Source of the DNA: Chlorops oryzae
Taxonomy: Eukaryota > Arthropoda > Insecta > Diptera > Chloropidae
Direction: 5' to 3'
Assembly (NCBI GenBank): GCA_020466095.1
Contig: CM035806.1
Coordinates: 56,626,916 to 56,690,915 of the forward strand
Length of the DNA: 64,000 nucleotides
The notes below the pieces were generated by a model. It did not search any database, was not told the DNA's origin, and saw only the letters and a program-made list of their open reading frames with translations. The position numbers and the translations under genes are program-made. Position 1 is the stretch's first letter; the number at the start of each line of letters is the position of its first letter. This document shows, piece by piece, positions 42,139-53,318 of this stretch.

Positions 42139-43534
42139 GTAGAAACTAATAAAAAGACAAGCCTACTGCGTCAACGATTTCCATACAAAAAATTTTCAAA
42201 GCCTCCACGTATTTAAATTTGAAATGAAAATTTTTTTTCCACATGTATTAAAAAGCGTTGGCGAATTTTTACTTTTTCAATGAATATTTTGAAAAATATT
42301 CGAGCTTAAGCCGTATGACTCATACGGTATGAGGCATCCACGATCGGCGGATATATCCATATTTTGTCACTTCTTGACTGTGACTCATCAGCGCCTTTGG
42401 AAATCCTAAATAGTTTCAATTCTTGAAACATGTTAAGTACAACCAAATTTTGAAGCTTCTGAGAATTACAGCACACAGCTTGAAAGCTGATGGCTTATTT
42501 GGGAATGCCAACCTTCGGTTAGCAGATTTCCCTAGTTTCGACTTAGTCCTTAATTGGATAAGTCTTTGCTCTTGCTCTAGAGAAAAGTTAAAACTTTTTT
42601 CCAAATGTATTAAAAAGATCGAGGTCAATTTTGAAATTTTAGATCGGAAAAAGTATCCTCTAAAATCTCTAAAATTAACTTATTTTGGAAATTTTGTTGG
42701 AGTAGTTATATTTGGCATTTTTTTTTTGAAGAAAGCAATACAGTTTTATATGTAGTTGCGCGTGTTTTTCGAACAAACTAGGCAACCGAGCAGTGTGAAA
42801 ATATCCGGTATGATCCATTGAATTATAATTTAATGAAAAACATCATAAACTTGTTTCGTTAACGCCGGAGATATAGGGAGCAAACAACTGAAAAGCCTAA
42901 CAAGTATCCACCTTTGCTCGCCACTTTACATGATCACGATTATTTCTTATTTTTATAGGTATGTCATTAGTGAATCAAATTTTTTTATTTCTCTATGCAA
43001 ATCACATTTGTTCTTATTATGTCAAAAATTTTTTTACAAATTTTTCAGAAGGTTACTTTAAGAGATACAAGCTATCATGTTTGTGAAAAAGTTAATCATG
43101 TGTGTCACATCATGTATGGGACATTGTACTTAATAAAAGTAATGCCCATTATATTTAATTTTAAAATTGCCACAATTTTTTGCCCAGATCTGGAAATATT
43201 TCATGTACATATACCCTGCAGTAATTCCAACTACTACTCTCTAACTACTCCCCGACTAGTCACAAAAATACCAGGACTACTCCCTCTGAATTTGCCAACC
43301 AATGCTTTGAACTGTCTTTTGTAACGTTGAGCTATCATTGGATAATAACTAGTCACAGTTTTTGCTCATATGAACTAGACCTGGAGTATATACAGTTGGG
43401 TCGATTTTTTGTCAATTTATATTTTTGGCACATTTTATGAAAAAAAAAAAAATAAAATTATTTTTCCTCTTTGTTTTGTATTTTTATGTATATTTGTTTT
43501 TTAGCATCTTTTCTTTTTCACTTCTTTTTTAATT
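42139..43534. other. Unassigned AT-rich spacer
   Basis: Open frames at 42423-42755 (plus), 42416-42628 (minus) and 42995-43324 (plus) have no recognisable domain and no supporting signals. Nothing else supported. Confidence 0.4.
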
Positions 43535-43539
43535 TTCTC

Positions 43540-43607
43540 GCCTCGGTCGAGCCTCGAACCGCTGACCTCTGGGGGTCCGTGTCCTTACCATTACGCTAAA
43601 CAAGCGA
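43540..43607 (-). repeat. tRNA-derived SINE head
   Basis: On the minus strand: TTAGCGTAATGGTAAGGACA (A-box-like) and AGCGGTTCGAGGCTC (B-box-like), spaced as in a tRNA, with a CGGACCCCCAGAGGTC anticodon-arm-like part, ending at GAGAAAA and an AT-rich tail. Folding is imperfect, so a SINE or tRNA pseudogene is more likely than a working tRNA. Another head lies at 45147-45222. Confidence 0.6.
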
Positions 43608-43632
43608 ATTTAATGTTTTGATCAAAACGCTA

Positions 43633-44936
43633 ATTATACCCGACACACTCTGTGTCGAGGGTATATTGCGTTTGTGTGGTTGTGTGTGGGCCAAAATTCT
43701 TTTTAATGCCTAAATTTCTGTCAACGAATTTCAGTGTTCGTAAAAGAGCAAATCAAATTAATAATAAATTAATTTTACCAAAAAATTTATTAATAACGAA
43801 ATAAAATACTCTATTTCAATTGGAAAAAACCGAATATTACCAAACTTCCATCTTGTTTACTCGCAAATTACAGTAACATTGTTGTCTTTTTTGGCAAGAC
43901 AAGACAAGATAACACAACAATGTTACCGTAATTTGCGAAGGAAAAAAATTGAGTTTTGTTAATAATTGATTTTTTTCAATTCGACTAGAGTATTTTATTT
44001 CGTTATTCATAATTTTTTTGTTAAAACTAAATTTTTATTAATTTGGTTTGCTCCTTCAGAAAAACTGAATTTCATTGACAGGGACAGAAGTTAAGGCATT
44101 AAAAAGAATTTTGGCCCGTGTAACACCCAGAACCAGTCGATATAGACCATACAAAATATATATAGAAATCATCAGCGTCACTAGGAGATTCGATTTAGAC
44201 ATGTCCGTCTGTCTGTCCGTCTGTCTGTCTGTTTGTATACAGTTTTCTTATCGAAGGAGTTGAGCTATCTTGACGAAATTTGGTATGCGTGTTCACAGGG
44301 ACATGAGTAAGAATAAGTTCGAGATTGGATCCAATCGGACCATTTTTAGGGGTACCTCCAGTACTAGGGTCTGTTATGAAAATCACAAAAACTGCTCTAA
44401 AACCGATGTTTTACAAGATATTTTGATAAAATTTGGCATTTGAACATATCTTAGGCCAATTAATGTGATTCATAAAAATTAGCAAAATGGGCGTGGCAGA
44501 AGGGCGTTTTTCGAAAATTGTCTCCTACTCCCGAAACGCCTATGGGCCTTGAACGAAAATTGGCACCTATACTTCCCTTGTAGCCATAAATATCTTGCCC
44601 AAAAATTTTCTTGATCGGTCCATTATTAAGGGTACCTCCAGTACTAGGGTCTGCCACAAAAATCTCAAAACTGCCCCAAAATCTGACTTTTTCCAAATAT
44701 TTCAATGAAACTTAGAATTTGCGCGTATATTTAAGCCTCCGATTTTAATTCCGAAAAAATGGAAAAGTGGGCGTGGCAAAGGGGCGGTTTTCATAAAGAA
44801 ATTAAACAAAAGTCGGTATATGGGCCCCTATGGCCTTAAACCACTCCTGATATTAAAAATTATTTGAAGATGTGTGTCTGTGTCGGGTATTCTATTGTCA
44901 GGCTTGCCTGACTAGAACACCCTTACTTGTTTGAGT
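43633..44936 (+). mobile_element. DINE-1-like element, complete
   Basis: 5' stem-loop ATACCCGACACACTCTGTGT, CGAGGGTATATTGCG; GATTCGATTTAGACATGTCC and (GTCT)n at about 44188-44235; two GGTACCTCCAGTACTAGGGT modules (about 44350 and 44630) each followed by GTGGGCGTGGC or GGGCGTGGC text; 3' hairpin TGTCAGGCTTGCCTGAC and AACACCCTTACTTGTTT. It serves as the reference copy for the other fragments. An inverted pair, AATTTATTAAT/ATTAATAAATT and neighbours, lies near 43750-44040. No protein. Confidence 0.88.
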
Positions 44937-45146
44937 TTTTGGTTGCTGAAATTTTTGTGGAACGCACGAATAGAATTTTTACTAAAAAAATTTATTAATT
45001 GAAAAATAAATACATTTAAAAAAAAAGATAAAAAATACTTAACAATTTGCCGAAAATTTTTTTTTAATTTAAAATTGACTATTAAATAAAATAAATTAAA
45101 ATATAAACAAAAAAAATCTTGGTTATTAAAAAAAAAATTATTCTCA

Positions 45147-45222
45147 CCCGAGGCAGGGATCGAACCCTAACCCACGAGGTCGCTGAGCGATAGTCTTAAC
45201 CATCCAGCTAACTGCCTTTCGG
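45147..45222 (-). repeat. tRNA-derived SINE head
   Basis: Minus strand: AGGCAGTTAGCTGGATGGTT (A box TTAGCTGGATGG), GTGGGTTAGGGTTCGATCCC (B box GGTTCGATCCC), TGCCTCGGGTGAGAA. AGGCAG at the start can pair with CTGCCT at the end. The following strand is A/T-rich. A SINE or pseudo-tRNA is likelier than a functional tRNA. Confidence 0.65.
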
Positions 45223-46525
45223 TGGGGCAACGATCCGAATGCGAACTTAAAGCAGACAATAAAAATTTTTTTATACTTCGCAATCAAAGCACAAAGCGAA
45301 AGGAAATCCTGAAACTCACCCCCGTAGATCTCCGTAGATACATAAAATACTGTACGTTTTGACTAGTCATATTTCGATCAACCTCAGAGTACTCCTGTTT
45401 GGTAAATTTACCTCTTCATTGCTATAGGGTACATACACTGTACAAAAATATTGAACTTTTTCCAAAATAACGGGGTTCTGAAAACTCATCATGGTAGAGG
45501 AGGACAAAAAAAGTATACATTTCTCGGTGTTTTGAAAGCTACCGATTTGAGTACGGATTTTATTTTTCAGTTCTTGTCTTAAGCAGTGCCTTAAGCACAC
45601 TGCTTGCCTTGCTGCGACATCTTAGAAACCCCTGTCTCTTCATTGCAATGATTTTTAACCCTTTCAGATGCATCGATTGTGCGGGTAGTTTTCTGTGCTC
45701 TTATATTCTTTCCTATTTAACCTAAGTTAATTTAGTGGTCGTGAATCGATTGTGGTAATTGTTGTTTTTTTTTCGAATCTCATATGTAAACAATATTTGT
45801 TTTACCGTTTGTGACATTTTTCCGAACTTTTCGCGTCAAAGTTGTTTTTTTTTTAAGTCTAGGTTTTGCAAAATTGGGAAGTATATTAATTTTTCAATAA
45901 CAAGAACATTATTGGTGAAAACCTGAAATAAACACATTGGAAATAAAAAATAATAAATATTGATATAGCCAGTGATTTGAAGTTATTAAGCGAATTTAGC
46001 AAAAATAATCAAAAGTAATGAAAGATAATCGAAAAAAAAATCTTCAAAAGTAATCGGATTACTTATTTGATTATTTTTTATTATTTTTAGTTATTCCAAG
46101 TAATCATGATTACAATTTGATTATTTGTAATTGTAATCGTTCGATTTTGATTACAGGTAGAAAAGAATCGTACTTAATCAATTATTTTAACTTTTGGACA
46201 AAAGTAATCTTATTAGGTACTAATGATTACGATTAGTAATGATTATTTAACAGCTATGGAAAAAACAATCATTTTTTATTTGCTCAACTTAAATTGAAAT
46301 GTGGGCGTGCTGTCATATAATTCTGTGTGCCGCAAACACAACTAAAAATTGGCCAACTGAAAACTGAATAGTCGCCGCCTAGCCTAACATGTTCTCTTAT
46401 TTTTTCGATTTAAAAATTTCACAAAAATTGGTCTGAAGGAGGAGTCAGGTTACCAAAGTAGTTTCAAGAGCTATAATTTTTATGAAACAAATATACTTGA
46501 TGTTGTTATAACTTCGTCACCCTTT
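45223..46525. other. Unassigned spacer with TAATC/GATTA-rich segment
   Basis: No coding. Positions 46000-46255 hold many TAATC/GATTA motifs on both strands (for example GTAATCGGATTAC near 46052, TAATGATTACGATTAGTAAT near 46220). TTAACCCTTTCAGATGC near 45656 resembles a lone piggyBac end, but no partner was found. Confidence 0.4.
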
Positions 46526-47434
46526 TTAAAATTTTTCACAATTATTCTTCGCAAAATCTTTATATCTGTACGAGTATAACCAATAAAATAACTTATAATT
46601 AAAAACTAAATCCCAATCTGATGATTTATCGAAAAATTCGTTCAAAAAGTCAGTGCCAAGCAGTTCAATGAACTCTTCAAGCTCTAAATCATTTTTACAT
46701 TCACTTGCTTCTTGGGATTCACGAGCAATGGTGCAATCACTAGAAATAATATTTTTGGGGTAGTTATCTTCTTTGCAGTTTGATACAGAGCTTAAGCGAG
46801 TAAAATTAAATGACAGTATTTTTGAAAAAAAAATTTGAAACACAAGGGTTGTTGTTATTGCTGCCTTTTTGCCTGACAATCGAAAACATATTTTCCAAAC
46901 GTCTTGGTTAAATTTTATGGTAGGTACGAGAAAAAAACTGCTTTGCGTTCGGAAAATATTTCCTCGACTAGACCAAGAATGGACTGCAAAGTTCATTTCA
47001 TTCCATCAATGAATAAACGTGTTTTTTCGTTAACGAAAGATATTTTTTTCACATTCTTGGCAAACATTTTAATGAAGTCTTGTACATTATTGTTGTGTTT
47101 TATTGCAGATCTATTGCAGGCGATAAGCCTTACTATCGTATATAACACGCCGCAGATAAGGCAGTAAAAAATGTTGTCTACGTGTTCTAAAAATTTTGCT
47201 GTTGCAATAGCCGTCTGGTTATCGATGCCTCTAAAGCCTGCAGCATCTACCACGGTTCTAATTGCAGAAGACACTGTGTGACTAAAAACCTAAGTTGAAA
47301 ATTTCACACTCATTTTTTCAAAAGTGTTAGGATTATTATGTTTGGTGCACATTTTTGTTGTTGAACCAAGGTCTCGTTCCCACAGTTCTCGTACAAATTT
47401 GAAATCGGCAATGCCTTCTGGTGTTTTTAAAAGA
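46526..47434 (-). pseudogene. P-element transposase remnant (C-terminal half)
   Basis: Minus-strand text from 47430: SLLKTPEGIADFKFVRELWE, HNNPNTFEKMSVKF, VFSHTVSSAIRTVVDAAGFR, then about 47050 KTRLFIDGMKCS, and about 46900 ENMFSIVRQKGSNNNNP. These fit P-element/THAP9 transposase blocks (N-x-x-x-F-x-K-M-x-V-K, L-F-x-D-x-x-K-x-S, Q-D-x-L-E-N-x-F-x-x-V-R-Q-K-G-G-N-N-x-N-P). Several frameshifts separate them; the frame 46996-46526 reads the last block out of frame. The 5' side continues beyond a MITE at 47781 on (LRNGFMN). No THAP domain or P termini were seen. Confidence 0.75.
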
Positions 47435-47442
47435 CTGTTCAT

Positions 47443-47772
47443 TAGGCTTATGACTATTTTTAAGTATCATTTTTACATGGCACCACACGATAGATAATGT
47501 TGTAAAAATAACATTTCAAATAGTTTTGGAGGCTTTGATGACAAAAACCTTCCCCACCGCAAGCAATGAAGTTTTTGATGAATTTCGGAGTTTTTGTCAA
47601 ATAGTTCTTAAATTAGTGATCTTATGCTTGTCAAATGTTCGGCGACCCCTATTATTTTTAACGAATACAAATTTCATCAAAGCCTCCAAAACTATTTCAA
47701 ATGTTATTTTTACAACATTATCTATCGTGTGGTACCATGTAAAAATGATTCTAAAAAATAGTCATAAGCCTA
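47443..47772. mobile_element. hAT-type MITE with about 100-bp TIRs in the P remnant
   Basis: TAGGCTTATGACTATTTTT at 47443 is inverted at the right end (47772), with near-identical arms for about 100 bp (ACACGATAGATAATGTTGTA, TAGTTTTGGAGGCTTTGATG in both). CTGTTCAT lies at 47435-47442 and 47773-47780. Removing it rejoins FMN to SLLKTPE in the P-element frame. Confidence 0.92.
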
Positions 47773-47780
47773 CTGTTCAT

Positions 47781-48757
47781 AAAACCATTACGCAATGAAA
47801 TGCTGCTTTTAATAATTTTTTATTCTATGGCAGACACCGCATGTTAAAAAAATACCACAATTGAAATCCACAGATATGTACAGGATAATGTCACCTATTA
47901 TGGACCCCCTAAGCAAAATTTTAAATAAAAATTTGGTGAAGAAGATCAACCGTGGTTTTTGTATACCATTCGTTAGTCGATATTACCAGGAAGCTTTCCA
48001 TGGTAGCAGATCTTCAAAATGTTGTTTATAAAAAAATATATGATTTTGAAAAAAGGGTAGAATTTTTGGAATAAAAAAATGCATCCTTGAGTGGACCATC
48101 CGATACTGAATTCGGAATCGGATTCAGTGTCATTACCCGAGTCACAATGTTCGCATGTAAAAAAAGCCTTTGATACTGATGCATTACTCGACGACATGCC
48201 CAAATGATAGATAAAAATCACCAAAAAATTGAGAAAAGCTAATAAAACAAGTTAACACTATTCAAAAGTCTATTTATATCGATAAACATGCTAAATTTAT
48301 ATTAAGAATAAACAATTTTGACGGTGCACTCAAGATTGCAAACAGTGGTCCGCTCGAGGTAAATCATACGAGTTCAAGTGAGCCACCAAAACTTATTCCA
48401 CCATCTACTTATATTTCCAAATGATTTCGAAGTATCAAGTTCAATGCCCAAACTAACAAGAAATATACTTCTGAAGATTTTTAGCAAGGAAAATTGTGTT
48501 ACGAAGGAGCATAGGAAGGCAATGGGCCGCTCAAACGTCAGAAACTCGCAAGCAGAAAGTGTAGCAAAATATCAACGTGTATAAGCAGTATGATTTACGT
48601 AGCAGTTTCAAAAGGAAATTCGCAAAAACATGCGCGTTAAAACACGCTCGTGTATAACACCTCTTAGTTTGAAATTTCAACTGTCACAACCTGGGTTGGC
48701 GTGTCGAGTTTTCGACATTTTCGGCATGTAAATTCCCAATTTTGCAATTCCTTTCTT
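47781..48757. other. Mostly unassigned; start may continue the P remnant
   Basis: The first 40 bp continue the P-element frame (LRNGFM on the minus strand); beyond it nothing is clear. Frames at 47973-48224 (minus, acidic GNDTESDSEFS) and 48378-48584 (plus) are unrecognised. Confidence 0.35.
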
Positions 48758-49031
48758 ATATTCCTCTCTCTCTCTCTTGCTCTCTCCCTCTTGCTCTCTC
48801 CCTCTTGCTCTCTCCCTCTTGCTTCTCCCTCTTCTCTCTCCCTCTCTCTCTCTTCCCTCTCTCTCCTCTTTCCCTTTCTCTCTCTTTCTTTTTTCTTTCT
48901 TTTTCTTTCTCCTTCTCCTCTCTCTTTTTTTCCCTTCTCTCTCTCCTTTCCTTTTTTCCTCTCTCTTTTTCTCTTTTCTTCTTCCCCTCTCTTCTTTTTC
49001 TTTCTTCTCCTCTCTCTCTCTTCCCCCCCCC

Positions 49032-49065
<34 letters not shown>

Positions 49066-49072
49066 TTTTCCC

Positions 49073-49108
<36 letters not shown>

Positions 49109-49143
49109 GTCTCTCTCCCTCTCTGTCTCTCTCCCTCTCTCTC

Positions 49144-49199
<56 letters not shown>
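48758..49199. repeat. Polypyrimidine (CT)n microsatellite, 440 bp, with C20 run
   Basis: Almost pure C/T on the plus strand: (CTCTCTTG)n-like units at the left, mixed CT/TTTCC in the middle, 20 consecutive C at 49023-49042, and a perfect (CT)n tract at the right end. The long frames across it (Arg/Glu or Ser/Leu only) are artefacts of the repeat. Confidence 0.95.
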
Positions 49200-49201
<2 letters not shown>

Positions 49202-49596
49202 GCCAAACAGCACCTTTTATTTTGAAGTGCAGTGGAGACAGTACGAATACCATCGATTCCACCATTACTCAAACGTCAGCAGTCAGCATTTGAAAAGCTC
49301 CCGTAAAAAATAACTTTTTTTAAAAAATATTTACTGGTATGCTGGAGTTCTCAAAAGCTTTACAACTTGACAAGCCCGGCTGAGTAAATTTGAACTGCAT
49401 TCAGATAGGATCTGCTCCAATCTAAAGCGATAGACATTGTCTTCAAAATCGTCGTTTTCGTCATCACTTCGCCCTTCGTCATCAATGTTTGAAGACAATA
49501 TCAGATAAATCAACTTTACTAAATTGCATCCGTTGTCAGAAGTTATGGAGTAGGTAAATCTGACTTTTTAATGGAAAATTTCTATAATACGGTCTC
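49200..49596. other. Unassigned spacer
   Basis: The minus-strand frame 49513-49331 (acidic DDEGRSDDENDDFEDN) is unrecognised. Nothing else supported. Confidence 0.35.
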
Positions 49597-49600
49597 TATA

Positions 49601-50477
49601 TGGGCATTTCCACAGAAAGGTCTACCGGAAATGAAAATGCCCCAGTTCCTTAAAACAGTTTTTGGGTATGTACTATCATAGTAACACATCTGAATTCCAC
49701 TATTTAAGAAGATTGGTGGTTATAGTCAGCCCTCATTTCTGTAAAACATAGGTAAAGGCTTATTTTGTTGTATTTGTATTTTTTAAATTACCTTAAAAGT
49801 TCTTTATCTATGAAATTTGGGCCATTTTAGTAACCTGATCAATGGAAGTTATCGTCCTTAATAATTCCAATCAGAAGAATCAACCAAAACAACAACAACA
49901 AAAATTCTTTAACGAATAAGTTGATAATTATCTTCTAATAACGCAAGCTCAATTAAATATTGTTTTTGATAAAATTTATTATTGGCCCTTCTATTTATAA
50001 TACCAGAATTGATGAATTGAAAGGAAAACAGGTTAAAATAAAAGACTGTTTTCATGACAAAAACCCTTTTGAAAAAAAAATGTCACGTCACGTATGTCAC
50101 GTAACGTATCATAATATGCCTCAATAAATAAAAAGTAAAAGGAATTTTCTGGATTAAAAGTTTTGACACGAAAACTGCAATATTTCTCGTCATTGTTCAT
50201 GAAGTTTCCTTAAAAACCTCATATTATTTAGGAAGATTTTTGCAGTGCAGTAGATGAAGAAAAACCTGACTTCCGTTTTTTGTCACGTGCGCCTCAGCAT
50301 TTAATAGAAAATATCTCTGGACCGCACTTTCGCTGGCCAGCACATTTTACACCAATTATTCTACCGCTAAGGAACTGTCAGATAAGGGAGGCAAGGAGTT
50401 GAAAAAATTGATACTTCACCGAAATTTTTTGCATCAAATGCGTACGACTGTCACGTGCGCCATTACGGAAATACCCA
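49601..50477. mobile_element. TIR element with TGGGYATTTCC ends, TATA-flanked
   Basis: TGGGCATTTCC at 49601 and GGAAATACCCA at 50467-50477 are inverted (one difference), with TATA on both sides, so the duplication is TA or TATA. CACGTG-type motifs (TGTCACGTGCGCC twice, GTCACGTAACGT) cluster near the right end. A similar TGGGCATTTCCAGG end lies at 63632 at a TA within a DINE-1. No coding. Confidence 0.6.
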
Positions 50478-50481
50478 TATA

Positions 50482-51387
50482 CAATTTAATATATTCCAAT
50501 GTGTGCCTTCTCATTAGTTCAAGCATAGCAAGTTTTATGATCATGATTTTGTTGTCATTTAACATTGATCTCTAAAATGTTGTGATGACCGAGAGTGGCA
50601 ATATCAATTTTCAGTCACAATAATTTATTATTTAAAATTATATCATTGTCTTAAGCTTTCCAAATTTTACATTCACAAGTTCCTTTATAAGTATTCCTGG
50701 AAGTAGAATGACAATGGCAGTGGTTCTTGGTAATCAGATCATGTGGGCACTTATGACTTCATTACACGCCAATGCCGACATAAATAGAATTTTTTTTGTC
50801 ATCGACACCAAGTTATTATCAGTACTTGACATTATTATCGTCACCTTCGTCATATTCAGGCAAATCAATATTTCGCTTTCTTCCCATTCTTGATTCAGTT
50901 TTCAATATGAATTTATTTCTTATCTGCAAAAAATTTCTAATCTTCACAAAACTTCCTGAAGTTCTTTTGAATTGAGTAATATACCAGATGATATCAATCT
51001 GCTCTTAATATGTGCTCAACGAAACAAAAAACCAAAACAAACAAACGGAGATGGTTTAATAAAGATATCCCGGCTATTCAACACGATGAAACTTACCGGC
51101 ATGTCACAGAAATCAAAATCGTCCAAAATTTACGATTTTAGAAATTTCATGTCCCCTAAAAGCCATTTCCACAGCATTTCTGACAAATTATTACACATAT
51201 ATAAAAAGTTTTTATTAAAAACTATACATATATTCTTATCTTCAAATAAAAAAGGGTAAACTGGGTCAAATCTTAATCATCACGATTTGAAGCAATTAAA
51301 ATTCTTGACCATTTCGTAGTTCATTTCTGTGACATCCCCGTTAACCTTCATTTGGACAGTTTTGCACGTTAAGTCCATTTTGAATAT
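50482..51387. other. Unassigned AT-rich spacer
   Basis: Frames at 50708-50893 and 50972-51259 have no recognisable domain; nothing else supported. Confidence 0.4.
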
Positions 51388-51389
51388 TA

Positions 51390-52476
51390 AACAAGTAAGA
51401 AAGCTAAAGTCGGTCAAGCCCGACTTTGAAATACCCAGCGTCCCGACATTATGAGTGCACTATGTTTTTCTTCTCTATTTTGTGGCGTGGCAGTGGAGGG
51501 CCACATAAATTATTTCCCTACACCCTTCATTCGCTTGGTGAACCTATGTTGCGAATTTGAAGCTTCACGCCTTTTACTTCGGAAGTTACGAAAAATCTTC
51601 ATTTGTGGGCGTGGCAGGGGCGGGCCACATAAAATGTTTACCTACACCTTTCATTCGCCTTGGTCACCTATGTGCGAATTTGAAGCTTCTACGCTTTTAC
51701 TTCGGAAGTTACGAAAAAATCTTCATTTGTGGGCGTGGCAGTGGGGGCCACATAAAATTTTTACCTACAACTTCAATCCTTTGTAGTTGCAATTCGCTTC
51801 TACGCCTTTTACTTCGGAAGTTACGAAAAATCTTCATTTGTGGGCGTGGCAGCGGGCGGGCCAGCTAAATTTTTTTCCTATACCTTTCATTCGCCTTGGT
51901 CAACCTATGTTGCGAATTTGAACCTTCTACGCCTTTTACTTCACAAGTTACGATAAGCCCTTATTTGTGGGCTTATTTGTGGGCGTGGCTCACGGAGGGC
52001 GGCGTCCATTTTTTTCCAGGATATGTGCCTTTTTGTATTTTACCAGTACACCAAATATCAATGGAATGCGTTTAGTGGTTCGCAAGTTACAAGCATTTTA
52101 CTGAAAACACATTATATTCATTTGTGGGCGTGGCAGTGGGCGGATGTCTCCCATTTTTACTTAGGATCATACTCGGATCCCGATATACCTGTGTGCCAAA
52201 TTTCGACTTGATTGGTCCAGCCGTATCGGAGGAGATCCGACCACGGACAGACGGACAGGACGGACGGACGGACGGACAGACGACGGACGGACGGACGACG
52301 GACGACGGACGAGACGGACGACGGACGGTACGGACGGACAGACGGACATGTCTAAATCGATTCAGTTTTTGATCTGATCATTTCTATATATATATGTCTA
52401 TATCTCCGGAGCTTAGTTCTCCCTGTTACAAGATTCGCACAAAACTAATATACCCCGCTTACGCTGGGTATAAAAA
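51390..52476 (-). mobile_element. DINE-1-like element, complete, with central tandem repeats
   Basis: Read on the minus strand it starts TTTTATACCCAGCGTAAGCG, GGGTATATTAG (5' stem-loop block), then TCGATTTAGACATGTCCGTC and a (GTCC)n tract (plus strand GGACGGACGGAC at 52230-52350), and ends with the hairpin AAGTCGGGCTTGACCGACTT and TTTCTTACTTGTT. Between lie five to six units of about 110-145 bp with GTGGGCGTGGC (about 51481, 51604, 51730, 51840, 51980, 52124). Frames across it are repeat artefacts. Confidence 0.88.
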
Positions 52477-52479
52477 TAT

Positions 52480-53318
52480 GTTATGAAATACGAAATACTT
52501 AGTCCACTTTCTTTATTTTAACCTCTTTGGCATGCTCTCGAAGAGTTTTTTAATTCTTTGACTGAAGATATTGCTAGCGATGCCAAGCTCACTCAAAAGG
52601 TATATCACTTTAAGCATAGTGATTCTGCTCCGGAAGCCGATTTCAACTTTATTTGTTTTGCTGTTTAGGTAAATGCAAAACATTTAATTTTCGGGAAGTT
52701 TTTGCTCTCGATCCCCTATAGTACTTGAATATCCTTGAAAAAGGTGGTTTTTTAGAGAAAATTTAAATAAAAATCATATCTAAGACAACTATAAAGATAG
52801 AATGTTCATTGAAAAGCATATATATACAATTACTCAGAAAATATGACAAAAATATTTTTCAGGTAATTTTGCTAAAACCAATACATGCTCCCGTGGAAGG
52901 ATATTTTTCAATGACAATTTTTTTGTTGTTCGAGGTATGCGACTAGCTTAATTAAAATTCTCGAAAATAGAGTTCTATACCAGGATTAAGTATGCTCGGT
53001 TTCAGTACGCTTAGGTGCCTGCGACAAAATGGCAAGTTAAAAAAAATGTTGCTTACTTCTCGGGTATAACTGTGATTGGTATGCATCAATATGATTTTCC
53101 GTATTGTCATATCATGTGAATTTGTGGAACAAACAACAAAGAAAAAAAAATTGCTTTATTCTGCTGAAAAATCTAACCCAAATAAAAATTACAAAACAAT
53201 TAATCTATAAAATATGTAAACAAAGCAATAAAACCAGAAAGTGAACAGAATCGATCTACCTGTCTACCTGAAACTGGAGAAAAATTCACCCCTGCATTTT
53301 TGAAAATACCAGGATTAT
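52480..53318. other. Unassigned spacer
   Basis: No coding or repeat recognised; it may include the unrecognised 3' end of the DDE element that follows. Confidence 0.35.

Noticed and set aside
42416..42755. 110-residue plus-strand and 70-residue minus-strand overlapping frames
   Set aside because: No motif, no start context, no neighbouring gene features; likely chance frames in AT-rich DNA.
43540..45222. Functional tRNA genes
   Set aside because: A and B boxes are recognisable, but stems are imperfect and flanks repeat-like; SINE heads fit better.
45656..45675. Lone piggyBac-like end TTAACCCTTTCAGATGC
   Set aside because: No matching second end or transposase nearby; a short motif can occur by chance.
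48664..49313. Long frames of 170-200 residues on both strands (Arg/Glu-rich, Ser/Leu-rich)
   Set aside because: They arise from the (CT)n/(GA)n tract, which is open in several frames; there are no domains.
51451..51868. Frames of 103-111 residues with repeated segments
   Set aside because: They are translations of the DINE-1 tandem units, without coding support.
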